This document shows positions 1 through 8,530 of a stretch of 41,700 bases of DNA, one piece after another. Both the position numbers and the translations under genes were made by a program. The stretch is from Bradyrhizobium sp. YR681. Lineage in GTDB: Bacteria > Pseudomonadota > Alphaproteobacteria > Rhizobiales > Xanthobacteraceae. The notes beneath the pieces were generated by a model. The model did not search any database. It saw nothing but the letters and a program-made list of their open reading frames with translations, and was not told the DNA's origin. The stretch covers positions 1-41,700 of the forward strand of contig NZ_AKIY01000273.1 of the NCBI RefSeq assembly GCF_000282615.1, given 5' to 3'. Numbering within the stretch: the stretch's first letter is position 1; the number at the start of each line of letters is the position of its first letter.

Positions 1-2
1 GC

Positions 3-374
3 TGCGGCTCGAGCCGCGAGCATGCGGTCTGGGGACTCCGGCAGCTCGGCATCCGCGCCCTGATCGGCACCACCTTCGCCGGCATCTTCAACGACAATTG
101 TGCCAATAACGGCCTGCTGACGATCAGCCTGGATGCGGCCACGGTCGCCACGCTGGCCGACATCGTCGCCAATCCCGCAAGCAACCGGCTCACCATCGAT
201 CTCGAGCAGCAGACCATCCGCATCGACGGCGGCGGCACCGTGCCCTTCGCGATCGAGCCCGCGCGGAAGGAGGCGTTCCTCACAGGCCGTGACGCGATCA
301 GCTCCACGCTCGTCTTTGCCGACGACATCCGCGCTTTCGAGGTGCGGCACAGGGCGGACAATCCCTGGTTCTGA
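3..374 (+). CDS. leuD: 3-isopropylmalate dehydratase small subunit, 3' part (5' end outside window)
   Basis: This is the C-terminal ~123 residues of a LeuD-type swivel domain. It starts in the substrate-contact motif CGSSREHA (seen as TGC GGC TCG AGC CGC GAG CAT GCG) and runs through FAGIFNDNCANNGLL to a TGA at 372. The family is the small subunit of isopropylmalate isomerase, which with LeuC interconverts 2- and 3-isopropylmalate in the cytoplasm during leucine synthesis. The C-terminal pattern TGRDAISSTL...DDI.AFE fits the long proteobacterial LeuD form. It is followed after 45 bp by a carboxylate transporter in the same direction. It could therefore serve a hydratase acting on another small di- or tricarboxylate rather than leucine synthesis. 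The missing N-terminus and any upstream large subunit would help decide. Confidence 0.85.
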   Translation, partial: CGSSREHAVWGLRQLGIRALIGTTFAGIFNDNCANNGLLTISLDAATVATLADIVANPASNRLTIDLEQQTIRIDGGGTVPFAIEPARKEAFLTGRDAISSTLVFADDIRAFEVRHRADNPWF

Positions 375-419
375 GCGCAGGCCGGGCCAATCAAACCAAA
401 ACGACAAAGGGAGGCATTC

Positions 420-1733
420 TTGACCGACACCACCATCAAGCTCGAGGAAACGACGCAGCCATCGACGCTCGCCGCGCTCAAGATCGGCCCGTTGCCGATC
501 ACGGTCTATCTTGCCGCCGCACTCGTTTGCGCGGCCGCGATCTACACCGGAAAGCTCCCGAACGACGTGATCGGCGGGCTCTCGGTGCTGATGCTGCTCG
601 GCTTCCTGCTCGGCAAGCTCGGTCAGACCATTCCGGTGTTGAAGCGGATCGGCGGCACCGCCATCCTGTGCCTGTTCGTGCCGGCCGCATTGGTCAGCTA
701 CGGCCTGATGCCGGAGACCGCGCTGAAGGCGATCACGACGACCTTCCGCACCGCGAATTTCCAGTACTTCTTCATCGCCTGCCTCGTCGCGGGCTCGATC
801 CTCGGCATGCCCCACCGCGTCCTGGTGCAGGGCTTCATCCGGATGTTCGTGCCGCTGCTGGTCGGCACGCTCTGCGCCATCGCCGCCGGTATCGCCGTGG
901 GCCTGCTGTTCGGCCACAGCCCGAAGGAGACGTTCTTCTTCGTGATCATCCCGATCATCGGCGGCGGCCTTGCCGAAGGCGTGCTGCCGCTGTCGATCGC
1001 CTATGCGGAAATGCTGCACCGGCCGCAGGCCGAGCTCGTGGCGCAGATGGTGCCCGCCGCCCTGCTCGGCAACGTCGTCGCGATCGTCGCGGCCGGACTT
1101 CTGGCTCGCCTCGGCGAAAAACGCCGCGACCTCACCGGCCAGGGCATCCTCGTCAAGACCGGCGACAACGACATCCTCGGTCCGGCCCGAGCCGATCGTC
1201 CGATCGATCTCGGCCTGCTCGGTGCCGGCATCGTGCTGTCCTGCGTGCTGTTCGTGCTCGGCATGGTGCTCGCGCCCTATACCGGCATCCCCGGCCCGAT
1301 CCTGATGATCGTCTCGGCGGTCGCGCTCAAGCTGACAAAGCTGCTGCCGGCGGAGATGGAGCTCGGCGCCTACCAGATCAACAAGTTCATGTCGACCAAC
1401 CTCACCTTCGCGATCCTGGTCGCGATGGGAACGCTGCTGGTGTCGTGGCAGCAGCTCGTGGCCTCGTTCAATCCCGGCTACATCGCGGTATGCACCACGA
1501 CGGTGCTGGCGATGGTGGCGTCCGGCTTCTTCGTCGGCAAATGGCTGAACATGTTTCCGGTCGAAGCCGCCATCGTCACCGCCTGTCATTCCGGCCTGGG
1601 CGGCACCGGCGACGTCGCCATTCTCGGCGCCGCCGATCGCATGGGCCTGATGGCCTTCGCCCAGATCGCCACCCGCGTCGGCGGCGCCATCATGATCGTG
1701 ATCGCGACACTGGCGATGAAGGTGGCTTATTGA
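420..1733 (+). CDS. 2-hydroxycarboxylate transporter family protein (CitS/MleP type)
   Basis: A 437-residue integral membrane protein of the 2HCT family (TC 2.A.24). Members import citrate, malate or related 2-hydroxycarboxylates by Na+ or H+ symport, or by exchange, across the inner membrane. Two glycine-rich re-entrant loop motifs are visible: IIGGGLAEGVLPLS near residues 180-192 and HSGLGGTGDVAIL near 390-402. These correspond to the paired GGxG loops that form the translocation site. About eleven hydrophobic segments and a length of ~440 fit the family. The start is TTG, chosen because a GGGAGG Shine-Dalgarno lies 7-8 bp upstream and no in-frame ATG lies nearby. It follows leuD by 45 bp and may be cotranscribed with it, which suggests uptake of a substrate for the upstream hydratase. 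The exact substrate cannot be told from sequence. Confidence 0.88.
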   Translation: MTDTTIKLEETTQPSTLAALKIGPLPITVYLAAALVCAAAIYTGKLPNDVIGGLSVLMLLGFLLGKLGQTIPVLKRIGGTAILCLFVPAALVSYGLMPETALKAITTTFRTANFQYFFIACLVAGSILGMPHRVLVQGFIRMFVPLLVGTLCAIAAGIAVGLLFGHSPKETFFFVIIPIIGGGLAEGVLPLSIAYAEMLHRPQAELVAQMVPAALLGNVVAIVAAGLLARLGEKRRDLTGQGILVKTGDNDILGPARADRPIDLGLLGAGIVLSCVLFVLGMVLAPYTGIPGPILMIVSAVALKLTKLLPAEMELGAYQINKFMSTNLTFAILVAMGTLLVSWQQLVASFNPGYIAVCTTTVLAMVASGFFVGKWLNMFPVEAAIVTACHSGLGGTGDVAILGAADRMGLMAFAQIATRVGGAIMIVIATLAMKVAY

Positions 1734-1954
1734 AGTGCGTGCACACGGCGGCCGGTGGTGCCTGCGACACCGGCTGCTGCTTCAGATGCGCCGTCCGTGG
1801 CGCGCTCTGTTGATTTTGGCGACCCATGGTGCTCTGCGGAATTTGGTATCCATGAACCATGAATAAGCGCATGATGAGCCATCACCGGCGTCTGACGGCA
1901 TCCATCGGTGACTGAGAGCTTCTCGCGCTCCCGCCGATATGCGGAGCCACCTCC

Positions 1955-2152
1955 TTGCGAAACCCGATCAAGAGACACATCCCCCTGAGCGATCGCCTTG
2001 CCCAATTGGCGGACGAGGCCCGTCGCCGGGCCGAGGAGGCTCCGCCGGGAGTCCAGCGGGAAGCGCTTCTCAAAGCGGCGCGATTGAGCGAAACGGCCTC
2101 GCACATTCATAACTGGATGAGTTCGCCCTCCCCGAAAGCGCCGAAGTCGTGA
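1955..2152 (+). CDS. Small hypothetical protein, Rhizobiales 'LAxxAR..A..PPG..REALL' type
   Basis: A 65-residue hydrophilic protein that begins at TTG. Residues 12-50 (LADEARRRAEEAPPGVQREALLKAARLSETASHI) match a recurrent pattern of tiny, mostly helical rhizobial proteins of unknown function. A related helix pair appears again in this window at 37377-37568. The TTG start keeps the conserved segment, and no in-frame ATG precedes it closely. No signal peptide or membrane segment is visible. It stands alone between the transporter and the next small gene. The function is unknown. Confidence 0.6.
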   Translation: MRNPIKRHIPLSDRLAQLADEARRRAEEAPPGVQREALLKAARLSETASHIHNWMSSPSPKAPKS

Positions 2153-2241
2153 CAAAGCCGATCCGGTTGGCGACATCCTTCACGTCAAGCGAGGTCCGGG
2201 CCAAGAGCGGCGTCGGGAGGCCTCAAATATAAGTTGCAAAT

Positions 2242-2259
2242 AATGAACGATATTTCATT
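2242..2259. promoter_or_regulatory. AT-rich inverted repeat upstream of small exported protein
   Basis: Arms AATGAA and TTCATT are separated by six bases, inside a distinctly AT-rich patch of an otherwise GC-rich region. The site lies 65-80 bp upstream of the ATG at 2324, a normal position for a promoter or operator. No regulator is identified. Confidence 0.3.
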
Positions 2260-2323
2260 TTGGTTGTTGTAGTCATGTTCCCCAAACGGAGAGGGAGCAG
2301 CCCGCAGCCAAAGTAGCCCCCGA

Positions 2324-2575
2324 ATGATGAAATCTCTTGTCGCACTCGCGATATTCGCGCTCCTCGGAGTGTCAGCAATCGTGTTGCCCGGTTTCGCCCC
2401 TGAGGTGAAGGCGCGAGAATCCGTCGCTTTGGCAAAAGCAGATCGACTGGCGATCCATCCCGTCGCCCGAAATTGCCCCGGCCAAGTCTGGCCCAACTTC
2501 GAAGCATCCTGCCTGCGTAACAGCCAGTCCGATATCCTCGTTCGAGAAGCTCGTCTGGTGACGGCGCGCCGCTAG
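2324..2575 (+). CDS. Small exported hypothetical protein
   Basis: An 83-residue protein with an N-terminal hydrophobic segment (residues 4-22, SLVALAIFALLGVSAIVLPG) that looks like a signal peptide, probably cleaved near residues 25-30. The mature part carries a Cys-Pro-Gly-Gln-Val-Trp-Pro stretch and a second Cys in EASCLRN, a pattern I associate with small periplasmic proteins of Bradyrhizobium. The two Cys could form a disulfide. Two ATGs lie back to back (2324 and 2327). It lies 52 bp before the REC-HWE kinase gene in the same direction, so cotranscription is possible. The function is unknown. Confidence 0.6.
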   Translation: MMKSLVALAIFALLGVSAIVLPGFAPEVKARESVALAKADRLAIHPVARNCPGQVWPNFEASCLRNSQSDILVREARLVTARR

Positions 2576-2627
2576 ACCAACAATCGCAAGCGCATGCTGA
2601 TCTTGTCGGCTGCTGCAGGAAAGTGTC

Positions 2628-3809
2628 ATGGGTCAGATGTCAACAACTTCACCGCCGTTGCCGAACGTTCTCGTCGTCGAAGACGAGATGATATTGCGGA
2701 TGCGCGCCGTCGACATCGTCGAAGATGCGGGATTCCGGTCAGTGGAGGCCGTCAACGCCGACGAAGCCATCTCAATTCTCGAGTCGCGGTCGGACATATC
2801 GCTCCTGTTCAGCGATATCCAGATGCCCGGCAGCATGGACGGCCTGAAGCTGGCCCACGCAGTGCACGACCGCTGGCCCTCGATCAAGATCGTATTGGTT
2901 TCCGGTCAGGTGAAGCCTTCTGACGCTGAAACGCCCGCAGACAGCCGCTTCTTTCGCAAGCCGCTGTCAGTCGAGGACATGATCGCCCAGTTGCAGGCAA
3001 TGATCGGCGTGGGCGCGTTGGAGATCGTCCCGAGCACGACAGCGGTCACCGCCGAGGAAGCACTCCAGATCCTCCGCACGCCGCAAGAGGCCATCCTGGC
3101 GGCGGAGAACGACAACCTTCGCCTTTTACTGGAGCAAGCGGGTACTGACGCCAAGATCCTGCTTGCTCAAGCAGGCATTGAAGCTCAGCAACGCGACGCC
3201 GCCGACAAGCTACAAAAGCTCATCCTTGGGGAATTGCACCACCGCATCAAGAACACGCTTGCTACGGTCAGCGCGATCGCATCCCAGAGCTTCCGCGGCG
3301 CAATCAATCTGGAGCATGGGCAGAAAGCCATGGAAGGCCGCTTGCTGGCCTTGGGACGGGCTCACGATCTGCTGATGCAGGTCAGTTGGGCAAATGCCAG
3401 TCTCACGCATACCCTCAGCGGCGCTACCGATCCCTATGATGTTCAAGGAGGCAGACGCTTCCATTTCAATGGGCCGGACATCAGGATCACCTCCGGTGCC
3501 GTCATCGCGCTCGCGATGACGTTCAATGAATTGTGTACCAACACCATCAAATTCGGCGCGCTATCCAACTCCTCCGGCCATGTCGACATCGCGTGGACGG
3601 TCGACGACATCGGGCAGAGGCTGCGCTTGACGTGGAGCGAGGGCGGCGGTCCCCCGGTGGCGCCGCCAACACGCCGAAGCTTCGGCACCCGGATGATCGA
3701 GTCGCTCGGTCAGCAATTGAGCGGCCAGGTACACCTCGCCTATGAGCCGAGGGGATTTGCCTATCGGTTGGATGTACCGCTCAAATCGGTCGTGGCGGCG
3801 GCCGTATAG
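2628..3809 (+). CDS. Soluble hybrid: response-regulator receiver domain plus HWE-family histidine kinase
   Basis: A 393-residue cytoplasmic signalling protein with no membrane segments. An N-terminal receiver domain (about 12-125) has the acidic pair E18/D19, phospho-acceptor D63 in LLFSDIQMPG and conserved K111 in FFRKP. After a Gln/Ala-rich, probably coiled-coil linker (140-195) comes a HisKA_2/HWE dimerisation helix, ELHHRIKNTLATVSAIASQS, with phospho-acceptor His at 204-205. An HWE-type ATPase domain follows, with N-box FNELCTNTIKFGA, the WSE signature (LTWSEGGGP) and a C-terminal G-box (SFGTRMIE). HWE/HisKA_2 kinases in alphaproteobacteria often act on PhyR and so on the EcfG stress response. 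That role is inference here, since no phyR, nepR or ecfG lies in the window. ATG is preceded by AGGAAAG. Confidence 0.9.
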   Translation: MGQMSTTSPPLPNVLVVEDEMILRMRAVDIVEDAGFRSVEAVNADEAISILESRSDISLLFSDIQMPGSMDGLKLAHAVHDRWPSIKIVLVSGQVKPSDAETPADSRFFRKPLSVEDMIAQLQAMIGVGALEIVPSTTAVTAEEALQILRTPQEAILAAENDNLRLLLEQAGTDAKILLAQAGIEAQQRDAADKLQKLILGELHHRIKNTLATVSAIASQSFRGAINLEHGQKAMEGRLLALGRAHDLLMQVSWANASLTHTLSGATDPYDVQGGRRFHFNGPDIRITSGAVIALAMTFNELCTNTIKFGALSNSSGHVDIAWTVDDIGQRLRLTWSEGGGPPVAPPTRRSFGTRMIESLGQQLSGQVHLAYEPRGFAYRLDVPLKSVVAAAV

Positions 3810-3860
3810 CGACGGGATCCTGCCGACCGAGCGGAGGCGGTGGACCTTCGATGCCGTGCC

Positions 3861-5114
3861 CTAAGCCATCACCACCGGCGTCTCCTCCGCTAACCCGTAC
3901 ACGCGCTGCGCCTTGGAAAATCCCGCGATCGGAAACTCGCCAAGCTCGCGCCAGTCGTGGCGGCAGGCATTGGCGAAGACTTCCGAGACCACGACGGTTC
4001 GCCCCAACCGGCCGGCGATCTTCTCCAGCCGCGCCGCGAGATTGACGGCGGGGCCGATGCAGGTGAAGTCGAGGCGGTTGCCGCCGCCGATATTGCCGTA
4101 GAGGATGTTGCCGACATGCAGCGCGACGCCGAAGCGGAAGCGCTCGACGATTTCGCCGACGGGATAAGCGAGCGCCTCGACGCTGGCGCGGGATTCGCGC
4201 GCGGCTTCCAGCACGCGCGCGCAGACATGGGTGGCATCGCCGACATATTCGTCGATCGGAAACACCGCGAGCAAGCCGTCGCCCATGAATTTCAGCACCT
4301 CGCCCCCATGGCCCCGGATCGCGGTGACCTGGCAGTCGAAATACTGGTTGAGGATCTCGACCACGGTCTCGGCCGGTAGCCGGTCCGACAGCGCGGTGAA
4401 GCCGCGCAGATCCGACAGCCAGATCGCGGCCTGCATGGTGTCGTTGTGGCCGCGGCGGATCTGGCCGCCGAGGATGCGCGCGCCGGCGCGGTTGCCGACA
4501 TAGGTGTCGAGCAGCATCTCGGCGGTGCGGCGCAGGCTGATGATCTCGCTGACGCGCGCGAGCGGCGCCACGAGGGTCCGGATCGCATCGATGTCGCCGT
4601 CGCTGAACCCGCCGGGATGCCGCGTCACCCAGCTCGTCGCGTGGATCGAGCCGTCGAGATAGGGCATCGGCACCGCGAAATAGTCGGTCACGCCTTCGGC
4701 GCGCATGTCGTCGAGGAATGGAAACCGCTTGCTGTCCGGATCGTCCATCCGGCCGCGGACCTCGAGCCCCTCCTCGAACACGATCCGAAGCGGGCTCCTG
4801 GCGAATTCGGGCGTCTCCAGGATCTCGAAATCGACGGTGCCGATCTCGACCTTCTGCCCCTCCCGCCAGATGAAATTGCGGCCAAAAATTTCCGGGTGCA
4901 GCGTGCGGATGAAGATGCCGAAGCGCGACAGCGGCAGGCCGGCCGCGACCAGATGCTCGCAGACCTCGGCGATCATTTGCGACGGGGTCCCGGACGACCT
5001 CGCGCCGTCGATCAGCCAGTTGGTAATGCGCTGGATCTCGGAGTTTTGCATGTCCGCATTTGCGGACGAAGTTGTGGAGACGTCAAGCTGCGCGGTGGGC
5101 TGGTACCGCGACAT
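3861..5114 (-). CDS. Class III adenylate cyclase
   Basis: A 417-residue soluble protein. The N-terminal ~200 residues form an unassigned sensory-type region. The C-terminal half is a class III nucleotide cyclase domain (about 225-400). Metal-binding aspartates are seen at D235 (LSDLRGF) and D279 (KFMGDG). K275 and D349 (LDFTCIG) form the pair that selects ATP over GTP. N358 and R362 (NLAAR) are the transition-state residues. All catalytic positions are present, so it should make cAMP. The N-terminal part resembles that of the many rhizobial cyclases with a variable sensor half. The start is uncertain: ATG at 5114 has a poor Shine-Dalgarno, and an alternative ATG lies 21 codons in at about 5051. 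It stands alone. Confidence 0.9.
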   Translation of the reverse strand: MSRYQPTAQLDVSTTSSANADMQNSEIQRITNWLIDGARSSGTPSQMIAEVCEHLVAAGLPLSRFGIFIRTLHPEIFGRNFIWREGQKVEIGTVDFEILETPEFARSPLRIVFEEGLEVRGRMDDPDSKRFPFLDDMRAEGVTDYFAVPMPYLDGSIHATSWVTRHPGGFSDGDIDAIRTLVAPLARVSEIISLRRTAEMLLDTYVGNRAGARILGGQIRRGHNDTMQAAIWLSDLRGFTALSDRLPAETVVEILNQYFDCQVTAIRGHGGEVLKFMGDGLLAVFPIDEYVGDATHVCARVLEAARESRASVEALAYPVGEIVERFRFGVALHVGNILYGNIGGGNRLDFTCIGPAVNLAARLEKIAGRLGRTVVVSEVFANACRHDWRELGEFPIAGFSKAQRVYGLAEETPVVMA

Positions 5115-5133
5115 GAAGGATCATCGCGCTGTG

Positions 5134-5162
5134 CTTCACCTCTCCCGCCGGAAGAGGTGAAG
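5134..5162. repeat. Intergenic hairpin CTTCACCTCT / AGAGGTGAAG
   Basis: A perfect 10-bp inverted repeat with a 9-base GC-rich loop sits between the adenylate cyclase start and the aroC stop. There is no T-run on either side, so it is more like a dispersed alphaproteobacterial intergenic palindrome than a classical terminator. It could still stabilise the aroC mRNA 3' end. Confidence 0.5.
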
Positions 5163-5173
5163 AGATTGCCCCT

Positions 5174-6262
5174 CTATCGCCCGACCTGCCCGCGGTCGCG
5201 CAGGAAGTGATCTGCCAGCACGCAGGCCATCATGGCTTCGCCGACGGGGACGGCGCGGATGCCGACGCAGGGGTCGTGGCGGCCCTTCGTAAAAATCTCG
5301 GTGTCGGCGCCGTTGCGATCGACCGTGAGACGCGGCTGGAGGATCGACGAGGTCGGCTTCACCGCGAAACGCACCACCACCGGCTGTCCGGTGGAGATGC
5401 CGCCCAGAATGCCGCCGGCATGGTTGGACAAGAAGCGGGTGCCGTCATTGCCGGTGCGCATCTCGTCGGCGTTCTCTTCGCCGGTGAGTTCGGCCGCGCC
5501 AAAACCGGCGCCGATCTCGACGCCCTTCACGGCGTTGATGGTCATCATCGCACCCGCCAGATCGGAATCGAGTTTTGCGTAGATCGGGGCGCCGAGGCCG
5601 GCCGGCACGCCTTCGGCGACGATCTCGAGCACCGCGCCGATCGAGGAGCCGCTCTTGCGGATGCCGTCGAGATAGGCCTCGAAGAACGCGGCCTTGTCCT
5701 TGTCCGGACAGAAGAACGGATTGTTGGCGACCTCGGCCCAGTCCCATTTGTCGCGGTCGATCTTGTGCGGGCCCATCTGCACCAGTGCGCCGCGCACCTT
5801 CACGTCGGGCAGCACCTTTCGCGCGATGGCGCCGGCGGCGACGCGCGTCGCGGTCTCGCGCGCCGAGGAACGGCCGCCGCCGCGATAGTCGCGCAGGCCG
5901 TACTTCGCCTCATAGGTGAAGTCGGCATGGCCCGGGCGAAACTTGTCCTTGATCTCGGAATAGTCCTTCGAGCGCTGGTCGGTGTTCTCGATCAGGAGGC
6001 CGATCGGCGTACCCGTCGTCACCTGCACGCCGGTCTCCGGATGCGCCATCACGCCCGACAGGATCTTCACCTGGTCCGGCTCCTGGCGCTGGGTGGTGAA
6101 GCGCGACTGGCCGGGCCGACGGCGGTCGAGATCGCCCTGGATATCGGCCTCTGTGAGCGGGATCATCGGCGGGCAGCCGTCGACCACGCAGCCGATCGCC
6201 ACCCCGTGGCTCTCGCCGAAGGTGGTGACGCGGAACATGTGGCCGAAGGTGTTGAAGGACAT
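5174..6262 (-). CDS. aroC: Chorismate synthase
   Basis: A 362-residue enzyme of normal family length. It converts 5-enolpyruvylshikimate-3-phosphate to chorismate, the last common step to aromatic amino acids, using reduced FMN. Signature stretches are plain: [27 protein letters not shown]-like N-terminus, [31 protein letters not shown], the [23 protein letters not shown] segment (about 126-148) and the closing [17 protein letters not shown]. The start follows the family's MSFNTFG form. It is the last gene of a minus-strand block with a histidine phosphatase and fabI, spaced 76 and 13 bp, which may be one transcript read from the fabI side. Confidence 0.97.
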   Translation of the reverse strand: [362 protein letters not shown]

Positions 6263-6338
6263 CGCTGCTCGCTCGGTTCCGGCGTGTGGTAACGTGCGGG
6301 GGCCCGGGGGTCAAACCGCAAGGACAACCGGGACTGGC

Positions 6339-6938
6339 TTAACTATACTTCTCCAGCCGTCCCTCGCGGAACACGTAGACGGCGCCCTGCTCGATATAGA
6401 GCTCGGCGGCGCTGGCCGGCGTTTCCAGGCCGAGCGACACCATCAGGGCCCGGCAGGTGCCGCCATGGGCGACGGCGACCGTGTCGGTGCGGAGCTGGTC
6501 GTACCAGGCGCGGACGCGGACCTGCACATCGGCGTAGGTCTCCCCGCCTGCCGGGCCCACCGTCCATTTGTCGGCGAGGCGCCTGGCATAGATTTCGGGA
6601 TCGGCCGCCTCGCTCTCGGCCAGCGTCAGCCCTTCCCAGCTGCCGTAGCCGATCTCGCGCAGGCGATCGTCGAGCGCGTAATCGGCGACCGGCAGTTCGA
6701 GCTTGCCGCGCGCGAGTTCCATGGTTTGGCGTGCGCGGCCGAGCGGGCTCGACACGTAAGGCAGCGCCGTCCTGTCCGTGCCGTCACGCTTGAAGAGATC
6801 GGCCAGCACGCCGCCGGCCTGCATGGCCTGGTCACGCCCGCGCGCATTGAGCGGAATGTCCTTGGTGCCCTGAAGCCTGCCGAGTGCATTCCACTCGGTC
6901 TCGCCGTGGCGAAGGTAATAGATCGTGGGCACGGGCAT
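6339..6938 (-). CDS. Histidine phosphatase family protein (phosphoglycerate-mutase-like)
   Basis: A 199-residue cytoplasmic protein with the phospho-histidine motif LRHGETEWN at residues 9-17. It also has the family's second-half features: SSPLGRARQTMELA with its conserved Arg, RLREIGYGSWEG (~90-101), and the catalytic AVAHGGTCRALM histidine late in the chain. It belongs to branch 1 of the histidine phosphatases, which hydrolyse small phosphorylated metabolites or act as mutases. The substrate cannot be read from sequence. It lies 13 bp downstream of fabI and is likely cotranscribed with it. Confidence 0.9.
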   Translation of the reverse strand: MPVPTIYYLRHGETEWNALGRLQGTKDIPLNARGRDQAMQAGGVLADLFKRDGTDRTALPYVSSPLGRARQTMELARGKLELPVADYALDDRLREIGYGSWEGLTLAESEAADPEIYARRLADKWTVGPAGGETYADVQVRVRAWYDQLRTDTVAVAHGGTCRALMVSLGLETPASAAELYIEQGAVYVFREGRLEKYS

Positions 6939-6951
6939 TCCGAGTGAGATG

Positions 6952-7767
<816 letters not shown>

Positions 7768-7866
7768 TTTGCTAACGTCCCGTGGCTCCCGTTCAGGTCT
7801 GGAGGTACACCAGCCCTCCCGCGCGGTACAGTCCTAATACGCGGCGTTAACGCTGTTTCGAGCGCC

Positions 7867-7891
7867 GGAATAGCCGTTCCGTTCGGGTGTT
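7867..7891 (+). promoter_or_regulatory. Weak ECF-type promoter candidate before sigma factor gene
   Basis: GGAAT-N16-TGTT lies 48 bp before the ATG of the ECF sigma gene. It departs by one base in each half from the GGAAC-N16-CGTT form seen elsewhere in the window. ECF sigma genes commonly drive themselves, which makes the position sensible, but the match is imperfect. Confidence 0.25.
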
Positions 7892-7938
7892 ATGATGGTT
7901 GTGGCGCTTGCGCCGAACGGCAGGACATCGAAGACGGC

Positions 7939-8427
7939 ATGAGTGCGTTTCGCCAAAGCGTGGAAGCCATGATCCCGGCGTTGCGCCGCTATGCCCGCGC
8001 GCTCACGCGCGATGCGGATGCGGCCGACGATCTGGTTCAGGACACGCTGGTGCGTGCGCTCCGTTCGGAGCGATTGTTTCTCGGAGGCGACGTCAGGAGC
8101 TGGCTCTATACGATCCTGACCAACCTCAACAAGAATCGGCGGCGCTCGCTGGCAAGGCGGCCGCAATTCACGCAGCTGACGGAGAACAACCCGGATGCCA
8201 GCGGGACCGAAGCCGAAGGGCGCGACATCGAGCGGGCCCTCTCGACGCTGGTCGAGGAACAGCGCTCGGTGCTGCTGCTGGTGATGCTCGAGGGCATGAG
8301 CTACCGCGAGGTCGCCGACATCCAGGGCGTGCCGATCGGCACCGTGATGTCGCGCCTGGCACGCGCCCGTGCCCACGTTAAAGCCTCGCTGGAGGGTGAG
8401 CGCCCGGCGCTCAGGCGGGTGAAATGA
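7939..8427 (+). CDS. ECF-family RNA polymerase sigma factor
   Basis: A 162-residue group IV sigma factor. Region 2 covers about residues 9-75, with RYARALTRDADAADDLVQDTLVRAL (core binding and -10 recognition) and DVRSWLYTILTNLNKNRRR. Region 4 (about 103-155) has the helix-turn-helix SYREVADIQGVPIGTVMSRLARARAHVK for -35 binding. No region 3 is present, as expected. A gene 104 bp downstream encodes a membrane protein that is probably its anti-sigma factor. Because the partner is a membrane protein and not NepR, this is probably not EcfG itself but a separate envelope- or oxidant-responsive ECF. That reading rests on gene context. Confidence 0.93.
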   Translation: MSAFRQSVEAMIPALRRYARALTRDADAADDLVQDTLVRALRSERLFLGGDVRSWLYTILTNLNKNRRRSLARRPQFTQLTENNPDASGTEAEGRDIERALSTLVEEQRSVLLLVMLEGMSYREVADIQGVPIGTVMSRLARARAHVKASLEGERPALRRVK

Positions 8428-8530
8428 TGGCAGGATTGATGCATCGCGTAGCGTCCGCCCGCAGCCAGACGAAGCGAGCGAAGTCGAGTCACGAAAGATA
8501 TTTTGGGCCGCAGAGCCAGAGACGACCGAT

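Noticed and set aside
527..1813. Alternative-frame 428-codon reading inside the 2HCT transporter
   Set aside because: Arg/Pro/His-rich frame-shifted shadow of the membrane protein.
5207..6292. Plus-strand frame of 361 codons opposite aroC
   Set aside because: aroC has full family motifs on the minus strand. The opposite frame is Ala/Arg/His/Asp-rich with no pattern.
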